The notes: generated from the letters alone by a model not told the origin. Shown: positions 24,316 to 46,664, numbered from the stretch's first letter. The stretch is 64,000 bases of DNA from Rotaria sp. Silwood1 (GCA_905250075.1 CAJNOP010000014.1:2859848-2923847), one strand, 5' to 3'. Made by a program: numbers and translations.

Positions 24316-24483
24316 TTAAAGCGAATATGATTGGATACATCAAATAATCAACTAATGAAAACCATGTTCCCAGTAGATGATGGACATCGTTTCGTTCTAC
24401 TTGATGAACGATATCGATGACGTCAATTACTCGATATTGGACGTGATAATGAAAATGGAATTATATCATGAACGACTGAAAAT
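24316..24483 (+). pseudogene. Unidentified coding remnant with three in-frame TGA codons
   Basis: One frame stays protein-like over about 55 codons (MFPVDDGHRFVLLDERYR, then RQLLDIGRDNENGIIS) and ends at a plausible donor (GTATGT at 24484). It is interrupted only by TGA at 24328, 24418 and 24469. All interruptions being TGA echoes the Trp-to-stop pattern in the AGL and ABCG copies. Family unknown. Confidence 0.35.
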
Positions 24484-24993
24484 GTATGTCAAATAAATAA
24501 ATCGTCAGAGAATTGAATAGATTTTATTAGATCGATTATTTTAGAGACTTTCTTCTTTTATAAGCACTAAACTTCAACTTAATTCTGTGTTATATTAATC
24601 AAAATAAACATTGTTAAACCCGTTGAAGGTTCAATCTCGCTAATCGAATTTCATATATTAATCTCCAAGAGATTAAAATGAATGTTTTATTTAAAAAATA
24701 TCTCTTCGAAAAGTTCATTTCGTCAGTGGAGCATCTACTGTTTCATGAAGAACAAAATATTTTATTTTTAATTTCTTCTGTTCAACTAAATCAATTTTAT
24801 TTGTTAAATTTTTGACTTTGAATTTCAATTGTCGTTTCGGATGTTTTTAATAAATCAATCTAAAAAATGAAATTTTTTATTTGATTTCAATGAAAATTAA
24901 CAAACTTGATTGATAAGTATATTAAAATGCTCATTGTTTCTTTGTTTAAATTAGATCGTTCTTTTATCCAAGTCTATTTGCTTTCACGAACTA

Positions 24994-25055
24994 GGGTGTG
25001 GGTGTGGGTGTGGGTGTGGGGTGGGTGTGGGTGTGGGTGTGGGTGTGGGTGTGGA
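24994..25055 (+). repeat. Telomeric repeat tract (TGTGGG)n
   Basis: About ten tandem TGTGGG units, with one irregular junction (an extra G and a shortened unit near 25020-25025), run directly into the assembly gap. TGTGGG is the telomere hexamer reported for bdelloid rotifers. The G-rich strand points rightward, 5' to 3', as expected for a right-hand chromosome end. Coding frames through it are artefacts. Confidence 0.9.
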
Positions 25056-25155
25056 NNNNNNNNNNNNNNNNNNNNNNNNNNNNNNNNNNNNNNNNNNNNN
25101 NNNNNNNNNNNNNNNNNNNNNNNNNNNNNNNNNNNNNNNNNNNNNNNNNNNNNNN
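25056..25155. other. Assembly gap of exactly 100 N
   Basis: One hundred unknown bases, a common default size for gaps of unknown length. It begins immediately after the telomeric tract, so the flanks need not be adjacent in the genome. Confidence 0.98.
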
Positions 25156-26458
25156 AAAAAAGGACGGTCAGAATTTTCCTTTGTCACCTAAAAGAGAGCA
25201 GGAAAAGATTTCGAGTAAACGTGCTGAGAAACAATTGTATAGAAAAATGAAAATGAAGAGCCAGAGAATGATTAAAAAACGAGAGAACATCAATAAAAGA
25301 CAGATGATCTGAAGTAAGAAAAAGTGACTTGGGAAAGAATAAAACAGAGTGTAACAAGTTCTAGCTATTTGAATTATTCCTCTATTTCGTTTTCACATGT
25401 TGACACACATTTTGCAAAACGTCGAACATTTAAACATTTCAATTTTCATTTCCTTTCTATTCGAAAATCAAAAATGAAAATGAAACTACCAATCCTAACA
25501 TTCCCCTTGTAAAAAAAATTGTAAAAAATCAGATTATAATAGATTTTTTTGTGCTGAAAAATCTATTATGATGGCATGCGACTCAGAATGGACGTGGAGT
25601 GTGGGTGAAAAAAAGCTATGTAGTTTGATGGACTGGATCGTTTCGATACCCGTTCAGACTCACACTTGTGTCACAGATGTACACTCCTCAGTTAGCCTCT
25701 TGTCTACTCTCGATCTAACAGCCGACATTTCTCATCTAGGCAATGATAGATACGTCTGCGATGTACCACTTTTGACATAAGCCGGCGAAGTATCCTTAGA
25801 ATCAATGTCCAAAAATGGTCTTATACTGACGCCGAATTTAAATTGCAGATGAATCGATCTTTGAGTGTCTACCGTGCCAGATGAAAACTTTCTAGAATTC
25901 CGTAAGTTGAGCCATTTCAATCTACCGATTTTTGGCTAAAATTCCCGACTGCCGTCGTTGTCCAAAATAATTGTCATCCAAAAACTAATCTTGATAGAAA
26001 ATGAATGACTGGATTCATTCAAGTAGCAATGTTTATTTTCTATTTTAAAGAAATCTAAATCGATTTTCGAAATATTGACTGTTAAGTTTCTGAAGAAGAA
26101 AGCCTTTTAGATTTGAAAACTTTTGCTGTCATGCCTTCACAATACCTATTTGAAATCGAAAAAGAACAATTTACTCTATTGAATAGTCATACCCAAAGGT
26201 AATATTTTATGGGAAATATTTTCTGAATCTCATTTTCCGTTCATTTACAAGTAATATAAAATAAAAAAGTCAATAAAATTCAATTTTACTATGTATTTAA
26301 AATAAATTCAAGCATCGATATGATGAGCGCCAGATTTATTTAACTATAAATGATGCCTATATAATGAATTGAAATTACATTCAAAAACAAAAATAGACAT
26401 GATGAAAGAAAAATAAATAAAAACAAATGACCACCGTCGAAAAACGAACTCAATAATA
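25156..26458. other. Gene-free interval after the gap
   Basis: No supported gene. A somewhat GC-richer stretch at about 25560-25960 is open on both strands for 60-70 codons but resembles no family I know; it may be a transposon remnant. A perfect 13-bp inverted repeat lies at 25536-25548 and 25557-25569. Confidence 0.45.
25536..25569. repeat. Short perfect hairpin
   Basis: Arms of 13 bases (ATAATAGATTTTT and its complement) with an eight-base loop. It could be a foldback footprint or a structured RNA end, but AT-rich hairpins of this size also arise by chance. Confidence 0.5.
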
Positions 26459-29400
26459 CTAATAGATGTGTGGACAATGGGTCCAATTTCGTTGCCAATA
26501 TTTTTCGTTTGATACCCATACTTCATGTCCTGTTACTTCATGCTTAACAAGACGAAACCATCTAATAAATTAAAAAACAACAAAATAATAATATTAATAC
26601 TATTTAGAAATATGAATATTTAGTAAATTCCTCGAAATCATTTTTTGTAACAATTGAGATCTGTGGTAAGTGAAGAGGAATTAAGCTTCTGTCAAATATG
26701 TGACTAATTGTCGTTTTCCGACAAGAAACATACCTTGGTTGCCATTCTTCTCGCTGTTTTTCCATTGCTCGTCTAGTTTCCCGTTGTTTTTCTTCTAGAC
26801 GATTTTTTTCTTCTCCAGCTAGATCGATATCACCTTCTTCCATTTTACGAATATCTGGACGAAATCGTGCATCTGTTGGTGGTAATGGTGGACGTAATTT
26901 TTGATCTTCTTCGGTCCATTCATTAAGTGCCATAGTAAATAATGAAAAATTATAATACTATACAAAATATATTTAAATCTATTTTCAAAAAAGAAATTCT
27001 TTAATTTTTACTTGAGCTGCATACTCTAATTTTGGTATAATTCGCCAAAGTGTTATTGAATTCGATGGAAGATTCAGTTGTTCATGTGATGGATCAACAT
27101 CTGGCACTTCTTCATCTAGATCAACATTATCTGCTGATGATGCTGAATTTCCAACTTGTTCTTGTGGATTTTTTGCTGCATTTTTTGCATCTTTTTTTTG
27201 TTGCTTCAAAAATGCTTCAAATTGTTCGATATCAATTGAATACAATGCATCTGTCCAAAAACCATATAAACCACGTACTTTATGTTTACTATATATAAAA
27301 AAAAATAAAAAGAAACTATTTAATATTATCAAAACATATATTGCTTACTGTGAATCAAGAATATAACCTTCAACTTTATGTAATTCTTTTGTTGACCATG
27401 AATATGGTTTAAAATGTATGACAGCTTTCATTTTATTTGAATGATTAATAATTTCCATAGTACCATGCTATTAATATTCAATATTTGTATTTCTTAAATT
27501 AAGAATTTAATAAACTTACATATTCAAACCAAAGTCGACCGACGACAATATTATGAATCGTACAAGTTACACTTGACCATGTATAAACTTCTCTATGTCT
27601 TTAATAAAATATAATCAAATTTGCATTCCTTTCTAACCACCCATGACAAACATTACTATGGAAACTATACTGCAAAACATATTCTATCTACTATCATAAA
27701 AGTTTTATCCAATTTTAGTGTAAAAGTCAATCGATGAGTAGGTAAATACAGTACATATTCGAAGCTGACTCAGTGTTCTCTATCGATTCATAAATCAAAA
27801 AATAAATTTGAACTAATTACACAACAATGATATATTCGGAATTAGTGCACGAAACTACATCCACTGATATATAGCACAAGTTATATTCTAGTCAAAAAAA
27901 AACAATTGGTAAAATGTCGTAACAGTTTTCTTACCGTTTAAGTTCAAGTGTTAATAATCCTTTTGGATGTACTTCCATATTTTTGACTGAAAATTTAGCT
28001 TTTGGCAAAATACTACCATAATATTTCCATCGTGCACCACCATCTTTTGATTCACATGTGAATGCACTTACAGGTGGATGATGACTAACTTGTTCACTCA
28101 TATAACGAAATGGTAAATCATCACTAAATACAAAATAAAAATATAGAAGAAATGATAGATAAATAAAATAATAGTTTACTAACCGAATGAATTCATATGT
28201 TTCACCAAGTAATGGATTAAATGGTTTTGATAAACGATCAATATTACTTGCAATAGATGATACAGCAAATGCAGCAACATACTATTAAAATAAAAGAAAA
28301 ACAATGTTTGAAACAATTCATGACACATTCGAACTCTATTCATCCGATATAAGTCTCTTCAGTTGAAATAGATCTATCTATGGACATAATCGCAAATCGA
28401 AATATTCTCATTCAATATTTTGATATAGATCATACCATAACTTACAAAGTCTATCATATGTATAGAGTTTGAACTCAACTATGCACTACTATTGGTATCG
28501 AACACAATGAAAGAGCAATATCTATAGTGTATTTTTTTGTGTCTCGTCGTCATCTATCCTAAATTACCTGCATTCGCATAACTGGATCAGTACATTCATC
28601 AGCTTTATCAAGTAAATATGAATAAAGAACATTTTCTGTAAAACGTTGTAAAAATGAAACAGGTTCATTCCAGGCAATTGGCATTGTTATTTTAGATAAC
28701 TCCTAAAATTAAAAAATTATTTTTTTGAATGAAATTCTGTTTTTATTTTTTTGTTTCATATAATATTTACTTTTCCAATACATTGTTTAAGTATACTCCA
28801 AATACTTATTTGTGATCGATCAAACATTGGTACAGGAAGTTGTGTTCTAAATTATAATACAAAATTTTTCTTATTTTTGATCAACATGAGATTGACGAAC
28901 GAAACTTCGACGATTGATTCGATGTTCTTATTTCAAGATAGAAGCAAATCAAAAACCCAGAAGATTACTCTAAAAGTTTCGACTTCTCTGTGTAAATTAA
29001 CGTTGTTTTTATGATGTATATGTAAGATTTTTATTAGTTTACTTAATTTCTTCCAAGTTTTGTATTTGAGATAGAATGAGAATTTGCTCAATTTTAATCA
29101 CCCACACCTAACCAGATTATTTTAGTTTTTTGCAGAAAAACTTAAGATTTAAAATGTTTAGTCATAATTAATAAAGTCCTCATGAAAATACAGAGGCAAA
29201 GATATATTCATTTTTTTGTATTCTTCAACTATTATAGAAAAATAAAAAGCTCTTGTAAATAAACACACATATTACAGATGAGTCTCGAAAGAAAATATTG
29301 ATTTGTAAAATGTACTCATTGATATATTTACAAAATTGATATAGTTAAATAATATTTAATAACACTATTCAAAATGATAAATCATCTGTAACACAACTAA

Positions 29401-31101
29401 CGTACCTTCTAGCATGTCTCTGTAGAGTTGGATATAAATTCTCCATCGATGTCATATTGATAGAAATAATAGATGAATAAAATTTTTGAAGAAATGTATC
29501 TGTCTTCTACAAATATATCGTACGTAATGAACCGATCATATATATATTCGTATGAATCGATATATAAAGATTGATAAAAAGAAAGGAATAAAAAAAAAGG
29601 TACAAATATACTCGCTTCTAATTGGTTATTTCGAATGCACACAAAAAAAAAGAAATTGTGATGATGAGATAAATAATATTACAGGTAAAATGCAATACTT
29701 TTACACGGAGTTATGTGCTCATTCATCCGAATAAATAATGTTTACAAAGATATATATGAATATAAATATTGACTCATCGAAAAAGAAGAAAAGAAAACGA
29801 GATAGGTATAAATTTATTCATACATAGATCACATCATTAGTTTTTGCTATTTTAAATAGCTAGATAAGAGATATACTCACCGGCCGTATTGTTTTCGACA
29901 AATAAGATTCCAACTTCTCATTAAATCTCGTTGAATACTGCCAATATAATGATCGGTATCTATGTAATAAGGAAAAACTAATAAATTGTTTATTTATTGA
30001 GATAGAATAACTCTTTTCATTTTATTCTCTTATAAAACCATCATAAAGAAATACATTAAGAAACAGTAGGATATTATTGTTTATTCATTTATTTGCTAAA
30101 ATTAAGTTTAAAAAAATCATGAGTTTTATATCACGAATTCGATCATTTACATGCAATAGACTTCGTTTAACATGTCAAATTTAAATAATTTCAAATAAAA
30201 TTTTTATCTTAAGCATTTCTCAATTAGTTATTATTTGAAAACATGTTGAAATATCTATTGAGGATCGCAAATGAATTATTTTGAAACATTTGCAACGAGA
30301 CCAAACTGATTTTAGATTAGTACATTTCAAGTTTTGATTACCTTAAACTTCAAGGATACATGTTACTAATTAGCAGTGAACAGTAAAAAAAAACGTAATT
30401 ATTCACTTTCATAGAAGAATTTATAAGTGTAACGAAGGCTAGATTGAAATCACCTATTTTAAATCTATCGTAACTAACATGTCATGTCACAGTTTAATAT
30501 ATTCTAAATTGCATTCCAGAGTATAACATATACAAAACATTTTATATTATTGTCTATTGTTAAAGTTTTCTTCTATCATGACGATAAACAGTTATATTTT
30601 ATCAAGAGTTTCTTCTTCGTAATGACTATTTCGTATTCCAAGAAAAGAGGTAGCCTAAAGCCGAATACACCATTAGATAAAGCACTGAGAAATATATTCA
30701 AAAACTTCCATCGAAATACTATAGAAATAATGTAGATTAGAAACAAAATTATCCTTAAATATTTCTAGAATTTTTCATCTAATACTATCATCATGCTAAA
30801 ATACAATTTACGAGTGATAATTTTCATTAATAAAATTACTTTTCTCGAATTATTTATCCGAGACTAAAACTGTAAAAAAAAACCATGTATATCTATTTCG
30901 ATTCGTAAGAAGCATCTGTTTCTTTTTTATTTCCCTAACAGCCTCATATTTTTCAACTAAAAAAAATATTAAACATTAAATTAAAAAACTTTGAAATTTC
31001 TCAATTAAATCTTAATCATATAACTTTCAAAATAATATTATTTAAATACCGTCGGCATCGAAGAATTCATCATGATCGTCAATGTGATGATTATTATCCA
31101 T
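26459..31101 (-). CDS. OSBPL2: Oxysterol-binding protein-related protein, ORP1/ORP2 type (short form)
   Basis: ORPs move sterols and phosphoinositides between membranes at contact sites. Exons on the minus strand: 31101-31050, 29959-29881, a probable 12-base exon 29417-29406, 28846-28771, 28702-28568, 28281-28184, 28123-27935, 27598-27520, 27467-27349, 27288-27012, 26957-26734 and 26561-26459. The ligand-binding (ORD) domain is complete: LSKITMPIAWNEPVSFLQR, KPFNPLLGETYEFIR, the family fingerprint EQVSHHPPVSAF, VGRLWFEYHGTMEI, HFKPYSWSTKELHKVEGYI, GFWTDALYSID and PPTDARFRPDIRKMEEGDID. The protein starts with an acidic stretch ending DEFFDAD and ends NWTHCPHIY; both resemble human ORP2. No PH domain or ankyrin repeats are visible, and the FFAT-like character of DEFFDAD is inference. 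An exon at about 26.99 kb carries an acidic linker (DNVDLDEEVPDVD). The N-terminal exons are less certain than the ORD. Confidence 0.93.
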
Positions 31102-33506
31102 TTGTTATCTATAATTCCATAAAATTTATTTTCAAAATAAAAACAAATAGATCTGAAATAAAAACGTAATTGCTTGACATACATATATAACTCATATACC
31201 TTCTTTTAGTTTGTTTATTACAGATAAATAAAAAAAGTATTTTTCTTCAAGGACATAATATATATAAATGTGTTGATCAAGCGTGACTAATAAAAAGACA
31301 TTTATCACAACAAAATAAAATAATTAAATAATATTGAATATTGAATAATTTCGAGTTTGAAATGAACTTAAATTTACAAACAAGAACTAAAAAAGAAAAA
31401 AGGAAAAAAAAACGATTTATTTTCTTTTCTGTTACATTACGAAAAAAAAAGAACAGAAAAATAGAAGTGTGTAACGTCGAATATTTCATTACTGTCAACC
31501 GATGCTTTAATACTCATGTAATAGGAAGAAAAGGTTGTTTAATACTGCGTTTCTTTTTCTTTTTCTTTTCTCCTTGTCCCGATTTTTTTTATGTTTTAAC
31601 ATCAATACGGATTTCTTTTTTTTTGTCATAACCATTATATGGCATATTGTATTTAGCAGTGACAATAAAAAGGAATGGCTTTTTTCTTAGAATGATTCAA
31701 CACAAATGTGTTTTGAAAAATATATGAAAGTTTTTCTTCATGTACGATAGCAAATCAGGAGTTAAAATAAATATTTGATTTAAATAGAAAATATGAGTCA
31801 GTCAAAATCTTATAATATACTTAAGAGACTATGCACCAATAAGTTTACGAAAATACTCAACTTTGAAAGCGGCGAGATATTGTTTCATGCCATAAGGAAT
31901 GAATTTCTATGAGATGAAGAAATCTTTTACTTTATTACCAAAGTTTAGTTTGTTTATAAATAAATTGATTTAAAACCATTGTAGATTTTTGAAAATTATT
32001 TTTTCTACGTTGTGAAATTTTCAAGTTAACACAACTTTTGTCACTTTCCTTTCGAAAACAGCTGCTTAAAAATTCAAAATGAAGACAAAACGTGTTTTTT
32101 CTTATTTGACTGAAAAGATACTGTACGATAAGATCATAAATCTTTCCCGCACTTCTCGAGATTTCACTTTCAATTGGTTGGAAAGATACAGCATAAAATT
32201 CTGCACACTTCGGCGTATTTATTACTTTTTTTGAAAGCTAGAAAAAAAAGTGTCTCAAACCTTCATGATGGCTATCCAATTCCGATTAGCAAAATTTCAT
32301 TGAGAGTATCAAAATACGGTTAGACTGAGTTTCAAAATTTTGGGCCCGATAAGTTATAACTGTGGTACTCGTGACCTGGTCATTTTGTAAACTTAATATG
32401 AAAACTACGTAATAGTGTAAATTAGGGTAGTCTTTCATGCTTTACAAAACGGCGTAATGATCATGTTTACTGATTAGATTATACAGAGTCAGATCTCCGC
32501 AGATTGCTCAGGCCTGACTCTGAATAATTTGATCGTTACACATGATCAATACACCGGTTTATAGAGCATTTAAAAAGAGTATTTGAAGGTTAATTTATTC
32601 ATTTAACAAAAAAAGAAAATAAATATGCAGAAGTGCGTAGAATTTCACGCCGTATCTATTGAAAGTGAAATATAAGAGGAGGACGACGACAGGTTTACGA
32701 TCTTATCATAGCTTGTCGTTTTAAAAGATTCTAAACGTATATTATTAAAAGTTTCAATGATCAATCATTCAGTACGAATAACGGAAAATTTACTAGGTCT
32801 ATGTATATCTATGGCCATGTAAAATATCGCACAGGTTTTTTTATGATCCACTTGAGTCATAAAAATATTCTTTTTGTCTTTTATTATTATTATTATTATT
32901 TCTCTCAGTCAACTTGTTTGAAAAGATATGAACATCATAATAATTTCACCTAATCAAAATCTCATGATTTAATATAAAAGAAAACAAACAATTTTGAATG
33001 CTATTTCTTACATAATTAAGTTTGCTTCTGATATAATCGAATATTCAAAAAACAAACATACACATCATGTTAAAGTAATTTAATCATTTGTAAAGAAATA
33101 ATAATTAATCGAAAAAAAAAACGACTCTAGAGTATCATTACTTCGTTCATTCGAATACATTTGTTCAACTAAAAAAAAAAGAAAAACAAAAATCAAATAT
33201 AATAGTTTTTTCGATTTCCCTCCAACTACCATCACTGAAATTTCTTAGATCTTATTCATTAATTCGATTATTAATGAATAAACAAAAACAAAAAGATGGC
33301 GCTCTGTTCTAAATCTAGTACATACAAGATAAGTTTTATTTGCTTACAAAGATAACCAATATAATATGTGATGATGACTTTAATGAATCATTAATTTATT
33401 TTTTGAAAAAACAAAAAGGAGAAGAAAAAAAAACGTTTTTCTTTTTTCTTAAATTTCATTTTAAAGATTTTCTATTCAACAACTGAGATGAAAATAAAAT
33501 TTTACC
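31102..33506. other. Divergent intergenic region between the ORP and USP32 genes
   Basis: The two genes are transcribed away from each other, so both promoters should lie here. It contains poly-A/T tracts, a (TTA)n run near 32881-32900 and the foldback element at 32125-32710. No TATA box or start site can be placed with confidence. Confidence 0.55.
32125..32710. repeat. Nested foldback element, about 590 bp
   Basis: The outer arms (about 32125-32232 and 32608-32710) are imperfect reverse complements sharing TTTCACTTTCAAT and GATAAGATC blocks. Inside lies a second, stronger inverted repeat (32450-32495 against 32512-32557, both carrying CAGAGTCAG and TGATCATG cores) with a loop of about 16 bases. 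No open frame is present. It looks like a MITE or foldback transposon between two divergent promoters. Confidence 0.7.
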
Positions 33507-43290
<9,784 letters not shown>

Positions 43291-43912
43291 TTTCATAAAG
43301 AACAATATCTTCTTATTTGTGATTAGTTTTTCGTTTTCTTCAAATATGTATTTTTTTTGCCGGTGCTTTTCTTTTGTGTAATCAAAACAAAACTTGTATA
43401 AATATATCTTGAAAAAATTCTATATACTTCAATTAAAATTGTACTTGATGGATTATTAAAATATGAGAAAAGTTTAATTTTTCTCTTTGACTGTTTTATA
43501 CTTTTACAACAAAGATAATAAAAGATGTGCTTTGTTTCTTTGTTTCTTTTTTTTTCGTGCAAATCGTTGGTTTTTATTTCTATTGTGTCCAGACAATTTT
43601 AACAACAATGATATACACAATAATAGTTATTAATTATGTGATATTATAGGATAAAGAGAAGTTAATTAGAATATATTCTAATGAGGTTAAATTAATAATA
43701 ATTTATATCGAGATAATTAGTTATCATCTTTTATTTCTTTATAAGACTATACTTTTTGATTTTATCATCAATTATGAAATCTAACTGCAGGTAATTACCA
43801 CATTAAAAAAAACATCTTATTCGAGTTCTTAATAAAATAAGAATTCACTGAAAAAAGCTATTGGTGCAATATCTGTGAGATTACAATAGAAAACACGATG
43901 TAAATGCTGTTA

Positions 43913-44497
43913 CTAATCATAGAAAAATTGTTCTCTTCTAATTATTTTGGAATAGATTTCTTCACAACGGATAAGACGAAGATCAACAATTATTTGTTTA
44001 CCAGTATCACACTTCGATACTTCAATGTGCATCTATTGCAATCTCTATGAAATGTCTACATCAGTTTTTTCCACATTAAAGTACTCTCATTCTCTTTATC
44101 AAAAATTGCTGATGAAAAGTATGAAGAAATATTGAGTATAAATTGTTGACTTTTGTTGTTTCGTAGAAAAAATAATGGTAAATAAACAGAAGAGAATACT
44201 TCTGATATCTTTCAGAATCTTCTAATATTTCAAAAGAACAAAAAGTTAAATAATTGATACTACTTGATGAATTTGCTTGGCTACAAAGTCTATCATCATA
44301 TGAATACATTTTGTCAATCACAGCGAAACAGTACTAAAACATGCCATGTTGAATAAGATTGTTCGAGTGCTACTGCAGCAAAATGATCATAAATACCTTT
44401 ATATCGAAATGGCATTCGAGTTGGACATGAGACTACGTATATGACATCAAAAAGAATCTTGTCAACTTGATTATATATATTCACTTGTAATGAACTT
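43913..44497 (-). pseudogene. Unidentified degraded gene remnant
   Basis: Protein-like pieces follow one another on the minus strand but in different frames. QVDKILFDVIYVVSCPTRM and YDHFAAVALEQSYSTWHVLV (about 44497-44310) are followed after a frame change by MYSYDDRLCSQ with FCSFEILEDSERYQK. A final piece runs MHIEVSKCDTGKQIIVDLRL to RREQFFYD and the stop at 43915-43913. Composition and length suggest a single dead gene with one or two frameshifts or lost introns. I do not recognise the family. Confidence 0.45.
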
Positions 44498-46456
44498 TAG
44501 ATACATAATACTCTATATCTATTACAAGTAGATATCTTTTTAAAAACTATAAGCTTACAATGATCAAATTATCTTTTTGAGAACTATTAATAATTTATTT
44601 GTGATAGTGCTGCCATGGATCGATAAAATGATTACTTTTAGTATGCCCTAAATAAAATAAAAAGAAGTACAATAAGTGATAAAGAAGAATTTTTGTGTGT
44701 AGCACAACTCGATATACTTATTTATATAATCTGTAAAAGTCAACCGAGAAGATTATATCTTCTCAAAACTTTGACTCTTTTTTTGTTCAACAAAACAAAA
44801 GCTAAATTGAAAAAATACATTATGTATTTTTCATGCGTGTTGCAAAAATTTGAACTAATTTTGTAACTAGTACATAAATAGCAGTTGCCAAGATATTTCA
44901 TTCTAAAGTAAAGATCACAGTCTATCTAATAAGCGTCCTATGATCTTCTGTTCGAGAACAGCTGAGTCTGCCATTGATCCAAGGACTTTTTTTTTGCAAT
45001 TCTCATTACTAATATATGACATTGGTTTGATATATTATTTTATAAGTACAATGATAGTTTGGTAGGACATGAGTAAATTGAATCTATCAAATAAAGCAAT
45101 GATTTAGTCTTGACATTACAATGTTTCTCTAATAGATACTGTTTATCATGCTTATCAAGCATTTATTATATATAGCTTATACTCTGATTATATGTCCATT
45201 AATTGAGTATCAATCTGAATTGAAAATCTTCTATGATTGGAATGTATAGAATAAGAACAAACAAAAATTTCTGAAAATTAACCCCAACAAAAAATCGTAT
45301 TGATTTTCTTGCTGTCACATAGAATTATTACGATATTGAATTATTGATCTCTTATTATGTAATCATTTAACTAATGTAGATTGATGAATATTTGTAAATC
45401 TTATCGTCTATTGTTAGTAAATTTTTAGTTAAAAGAAAATGTCCAATACAATAAAATGGAATAGTTATGAAACAACAATTTTTTTCTTTTGATTTGATTT
45501 GATTTGTAATCATTCAGATATACATATTGCTTCTATGTACTCAATAAATCAGCTGAAATAATTATTTCTGACATTAACTTCCTTTGTATAGTTGAAGTCA
45601 ATGAATTGTTAAGTGCATTGATTTCCTCCATGTGGTCAATAACTAAACTAATTATAACAAAAAAATGACCGTTTTTTTTCCGGGACACAAATGAAATTAA
45701 ATCAATCAATTTTAATCAACTATCTTGCATCTATATTATTATATTTTATAGTCTTATATCATGACGTTGTCAGAAGGCATTCGGCAGACAAAACTCACAA
45801 ATAGTTTATTAAAAAGATGAATTCAAAAAACAAATGGACACTGCAACTTCACATACTCTTTCAAATAAAAGCATTTGGTTACAATGAAAGTCTTTGAAGA
45901 ATTTTGTGATGTACGATCAGAAAAGCATAAACAGAGAGAAAAAAAAATAGCACATTTTTCAAACAGAAGCTGATGAAAATCATCAACAACCTTAGCAACA
46001 AAAAAAAGCTTGTTAATGCAGCTCTCTCTTAAAGACGGATAGTTTTTTCTCAACGATAACTGATCCTCAGTTAACGCTATGTCTTTTTTATTGTTCTTTT
46101 TATCAGTTATATACATTCTTTCATGAAAGATCAAATCTCGACTTCCCTCAATTCTTTCTTTCTTTTTTTGTGAGGGAGTAACAACTTAACTTACTACAAA
46201 AAAAAGATGTTGTTTTTTTTTCATACACATACTCTCTATTCTTTTGTTTCGAAAGGAATATTTAATAAAAATCAGATTGATACATAGTAATAAAGAAAAA
46301 TATAATGATGTAGTATAAAACTAATTTTTAGACATGATAAAAAAAATATCGATTATGTCTGAAAAATATAGTTCTTTTTTGCCGTCTAGTAGTGTCCTCT
46401 TTGTCGTTAGATGCATCATGTGTTGTTTTTTCCTTGAAAGCAGAGAGAAAGAGAGA

Positions 46457-46477
46457 AGAAGAAGAAGAAGAAGAAGA
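46457..46477. repeat. (AGA)n tract
   Basis: About seven purine triplets upstream of the TAO-kinase start codon. Open frames crossing it (poly-Arg or poly-Leu) are artefacts. Confidence 0.85.
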
Positions 46478-46664
46478 GAGAAAAAATTATTTGTTGGACG
46501 AGAAAATGGAAATAGCAATGGAAGAAAAGAAGGAATGAATGATCAGATCAGTCACCTGAAACGAAAATGACTTAGTCATATAGTATGACATATCTTTTTA
46601 TTTTTTTCTTTTATAGATGCAATAAAAAAAAAGAAACTCATAAAATATTGATTTAATTTACAAA

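Larger units (their letters stand above)
22330..24993. other. Subtelomeric interval with scattered coding remnants
   Basis: Between the orphan gene and the telomeric tract I find no intact gene, only the three unidentified fragments listed separately (22.8, 23.6-24.1 and 24.3-24.5 kb). The rest is AT-rich non-coding sequence. Confidence 0.5.
43291..46664. other. Intergenic region between USP32 and the TAO-kinase gene
   Basis: About 3.4 kb holding only the minus-strand remnant at 43.9-44.5 kb. An (AGA)n tract at about 46457-46477 lies some 190 bases before the kinase start codon, in what should be its promoter or 5' UTR. No other gene seen. Confidence 0.55.

Noticed and set aside
12679-24483. 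Reassignment of TGA to tryptophan in this genome
   Set aside because: Intact genes in the same window (TAO kinase, USP32, orphan gene, NDFIP) use TGG for Trp, and several use TGA as their terminal stop (for example USP32 at 43288-43290). The dead copies also keep many TGG codons and contain TAA and TAG stops.
24906-25312. Open frames of alternating Val-Trp, Gly-Cys or Thr-Pro across the gap region
   Set aside because: They are translations of the TGTGGG repeat continued through unknown bases.
25560-25960. Possible gene in the GC-richer stretch right of the gap
   Set aside because: Both strands are open for only 60-70 codons, with no family resemblance and no matching exons.
46321-46570. Arg-rich and Leu-rich frames upstream of the TAO kinase
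   Set aside because: Both strands of an (AGA)n tract; no protein support.
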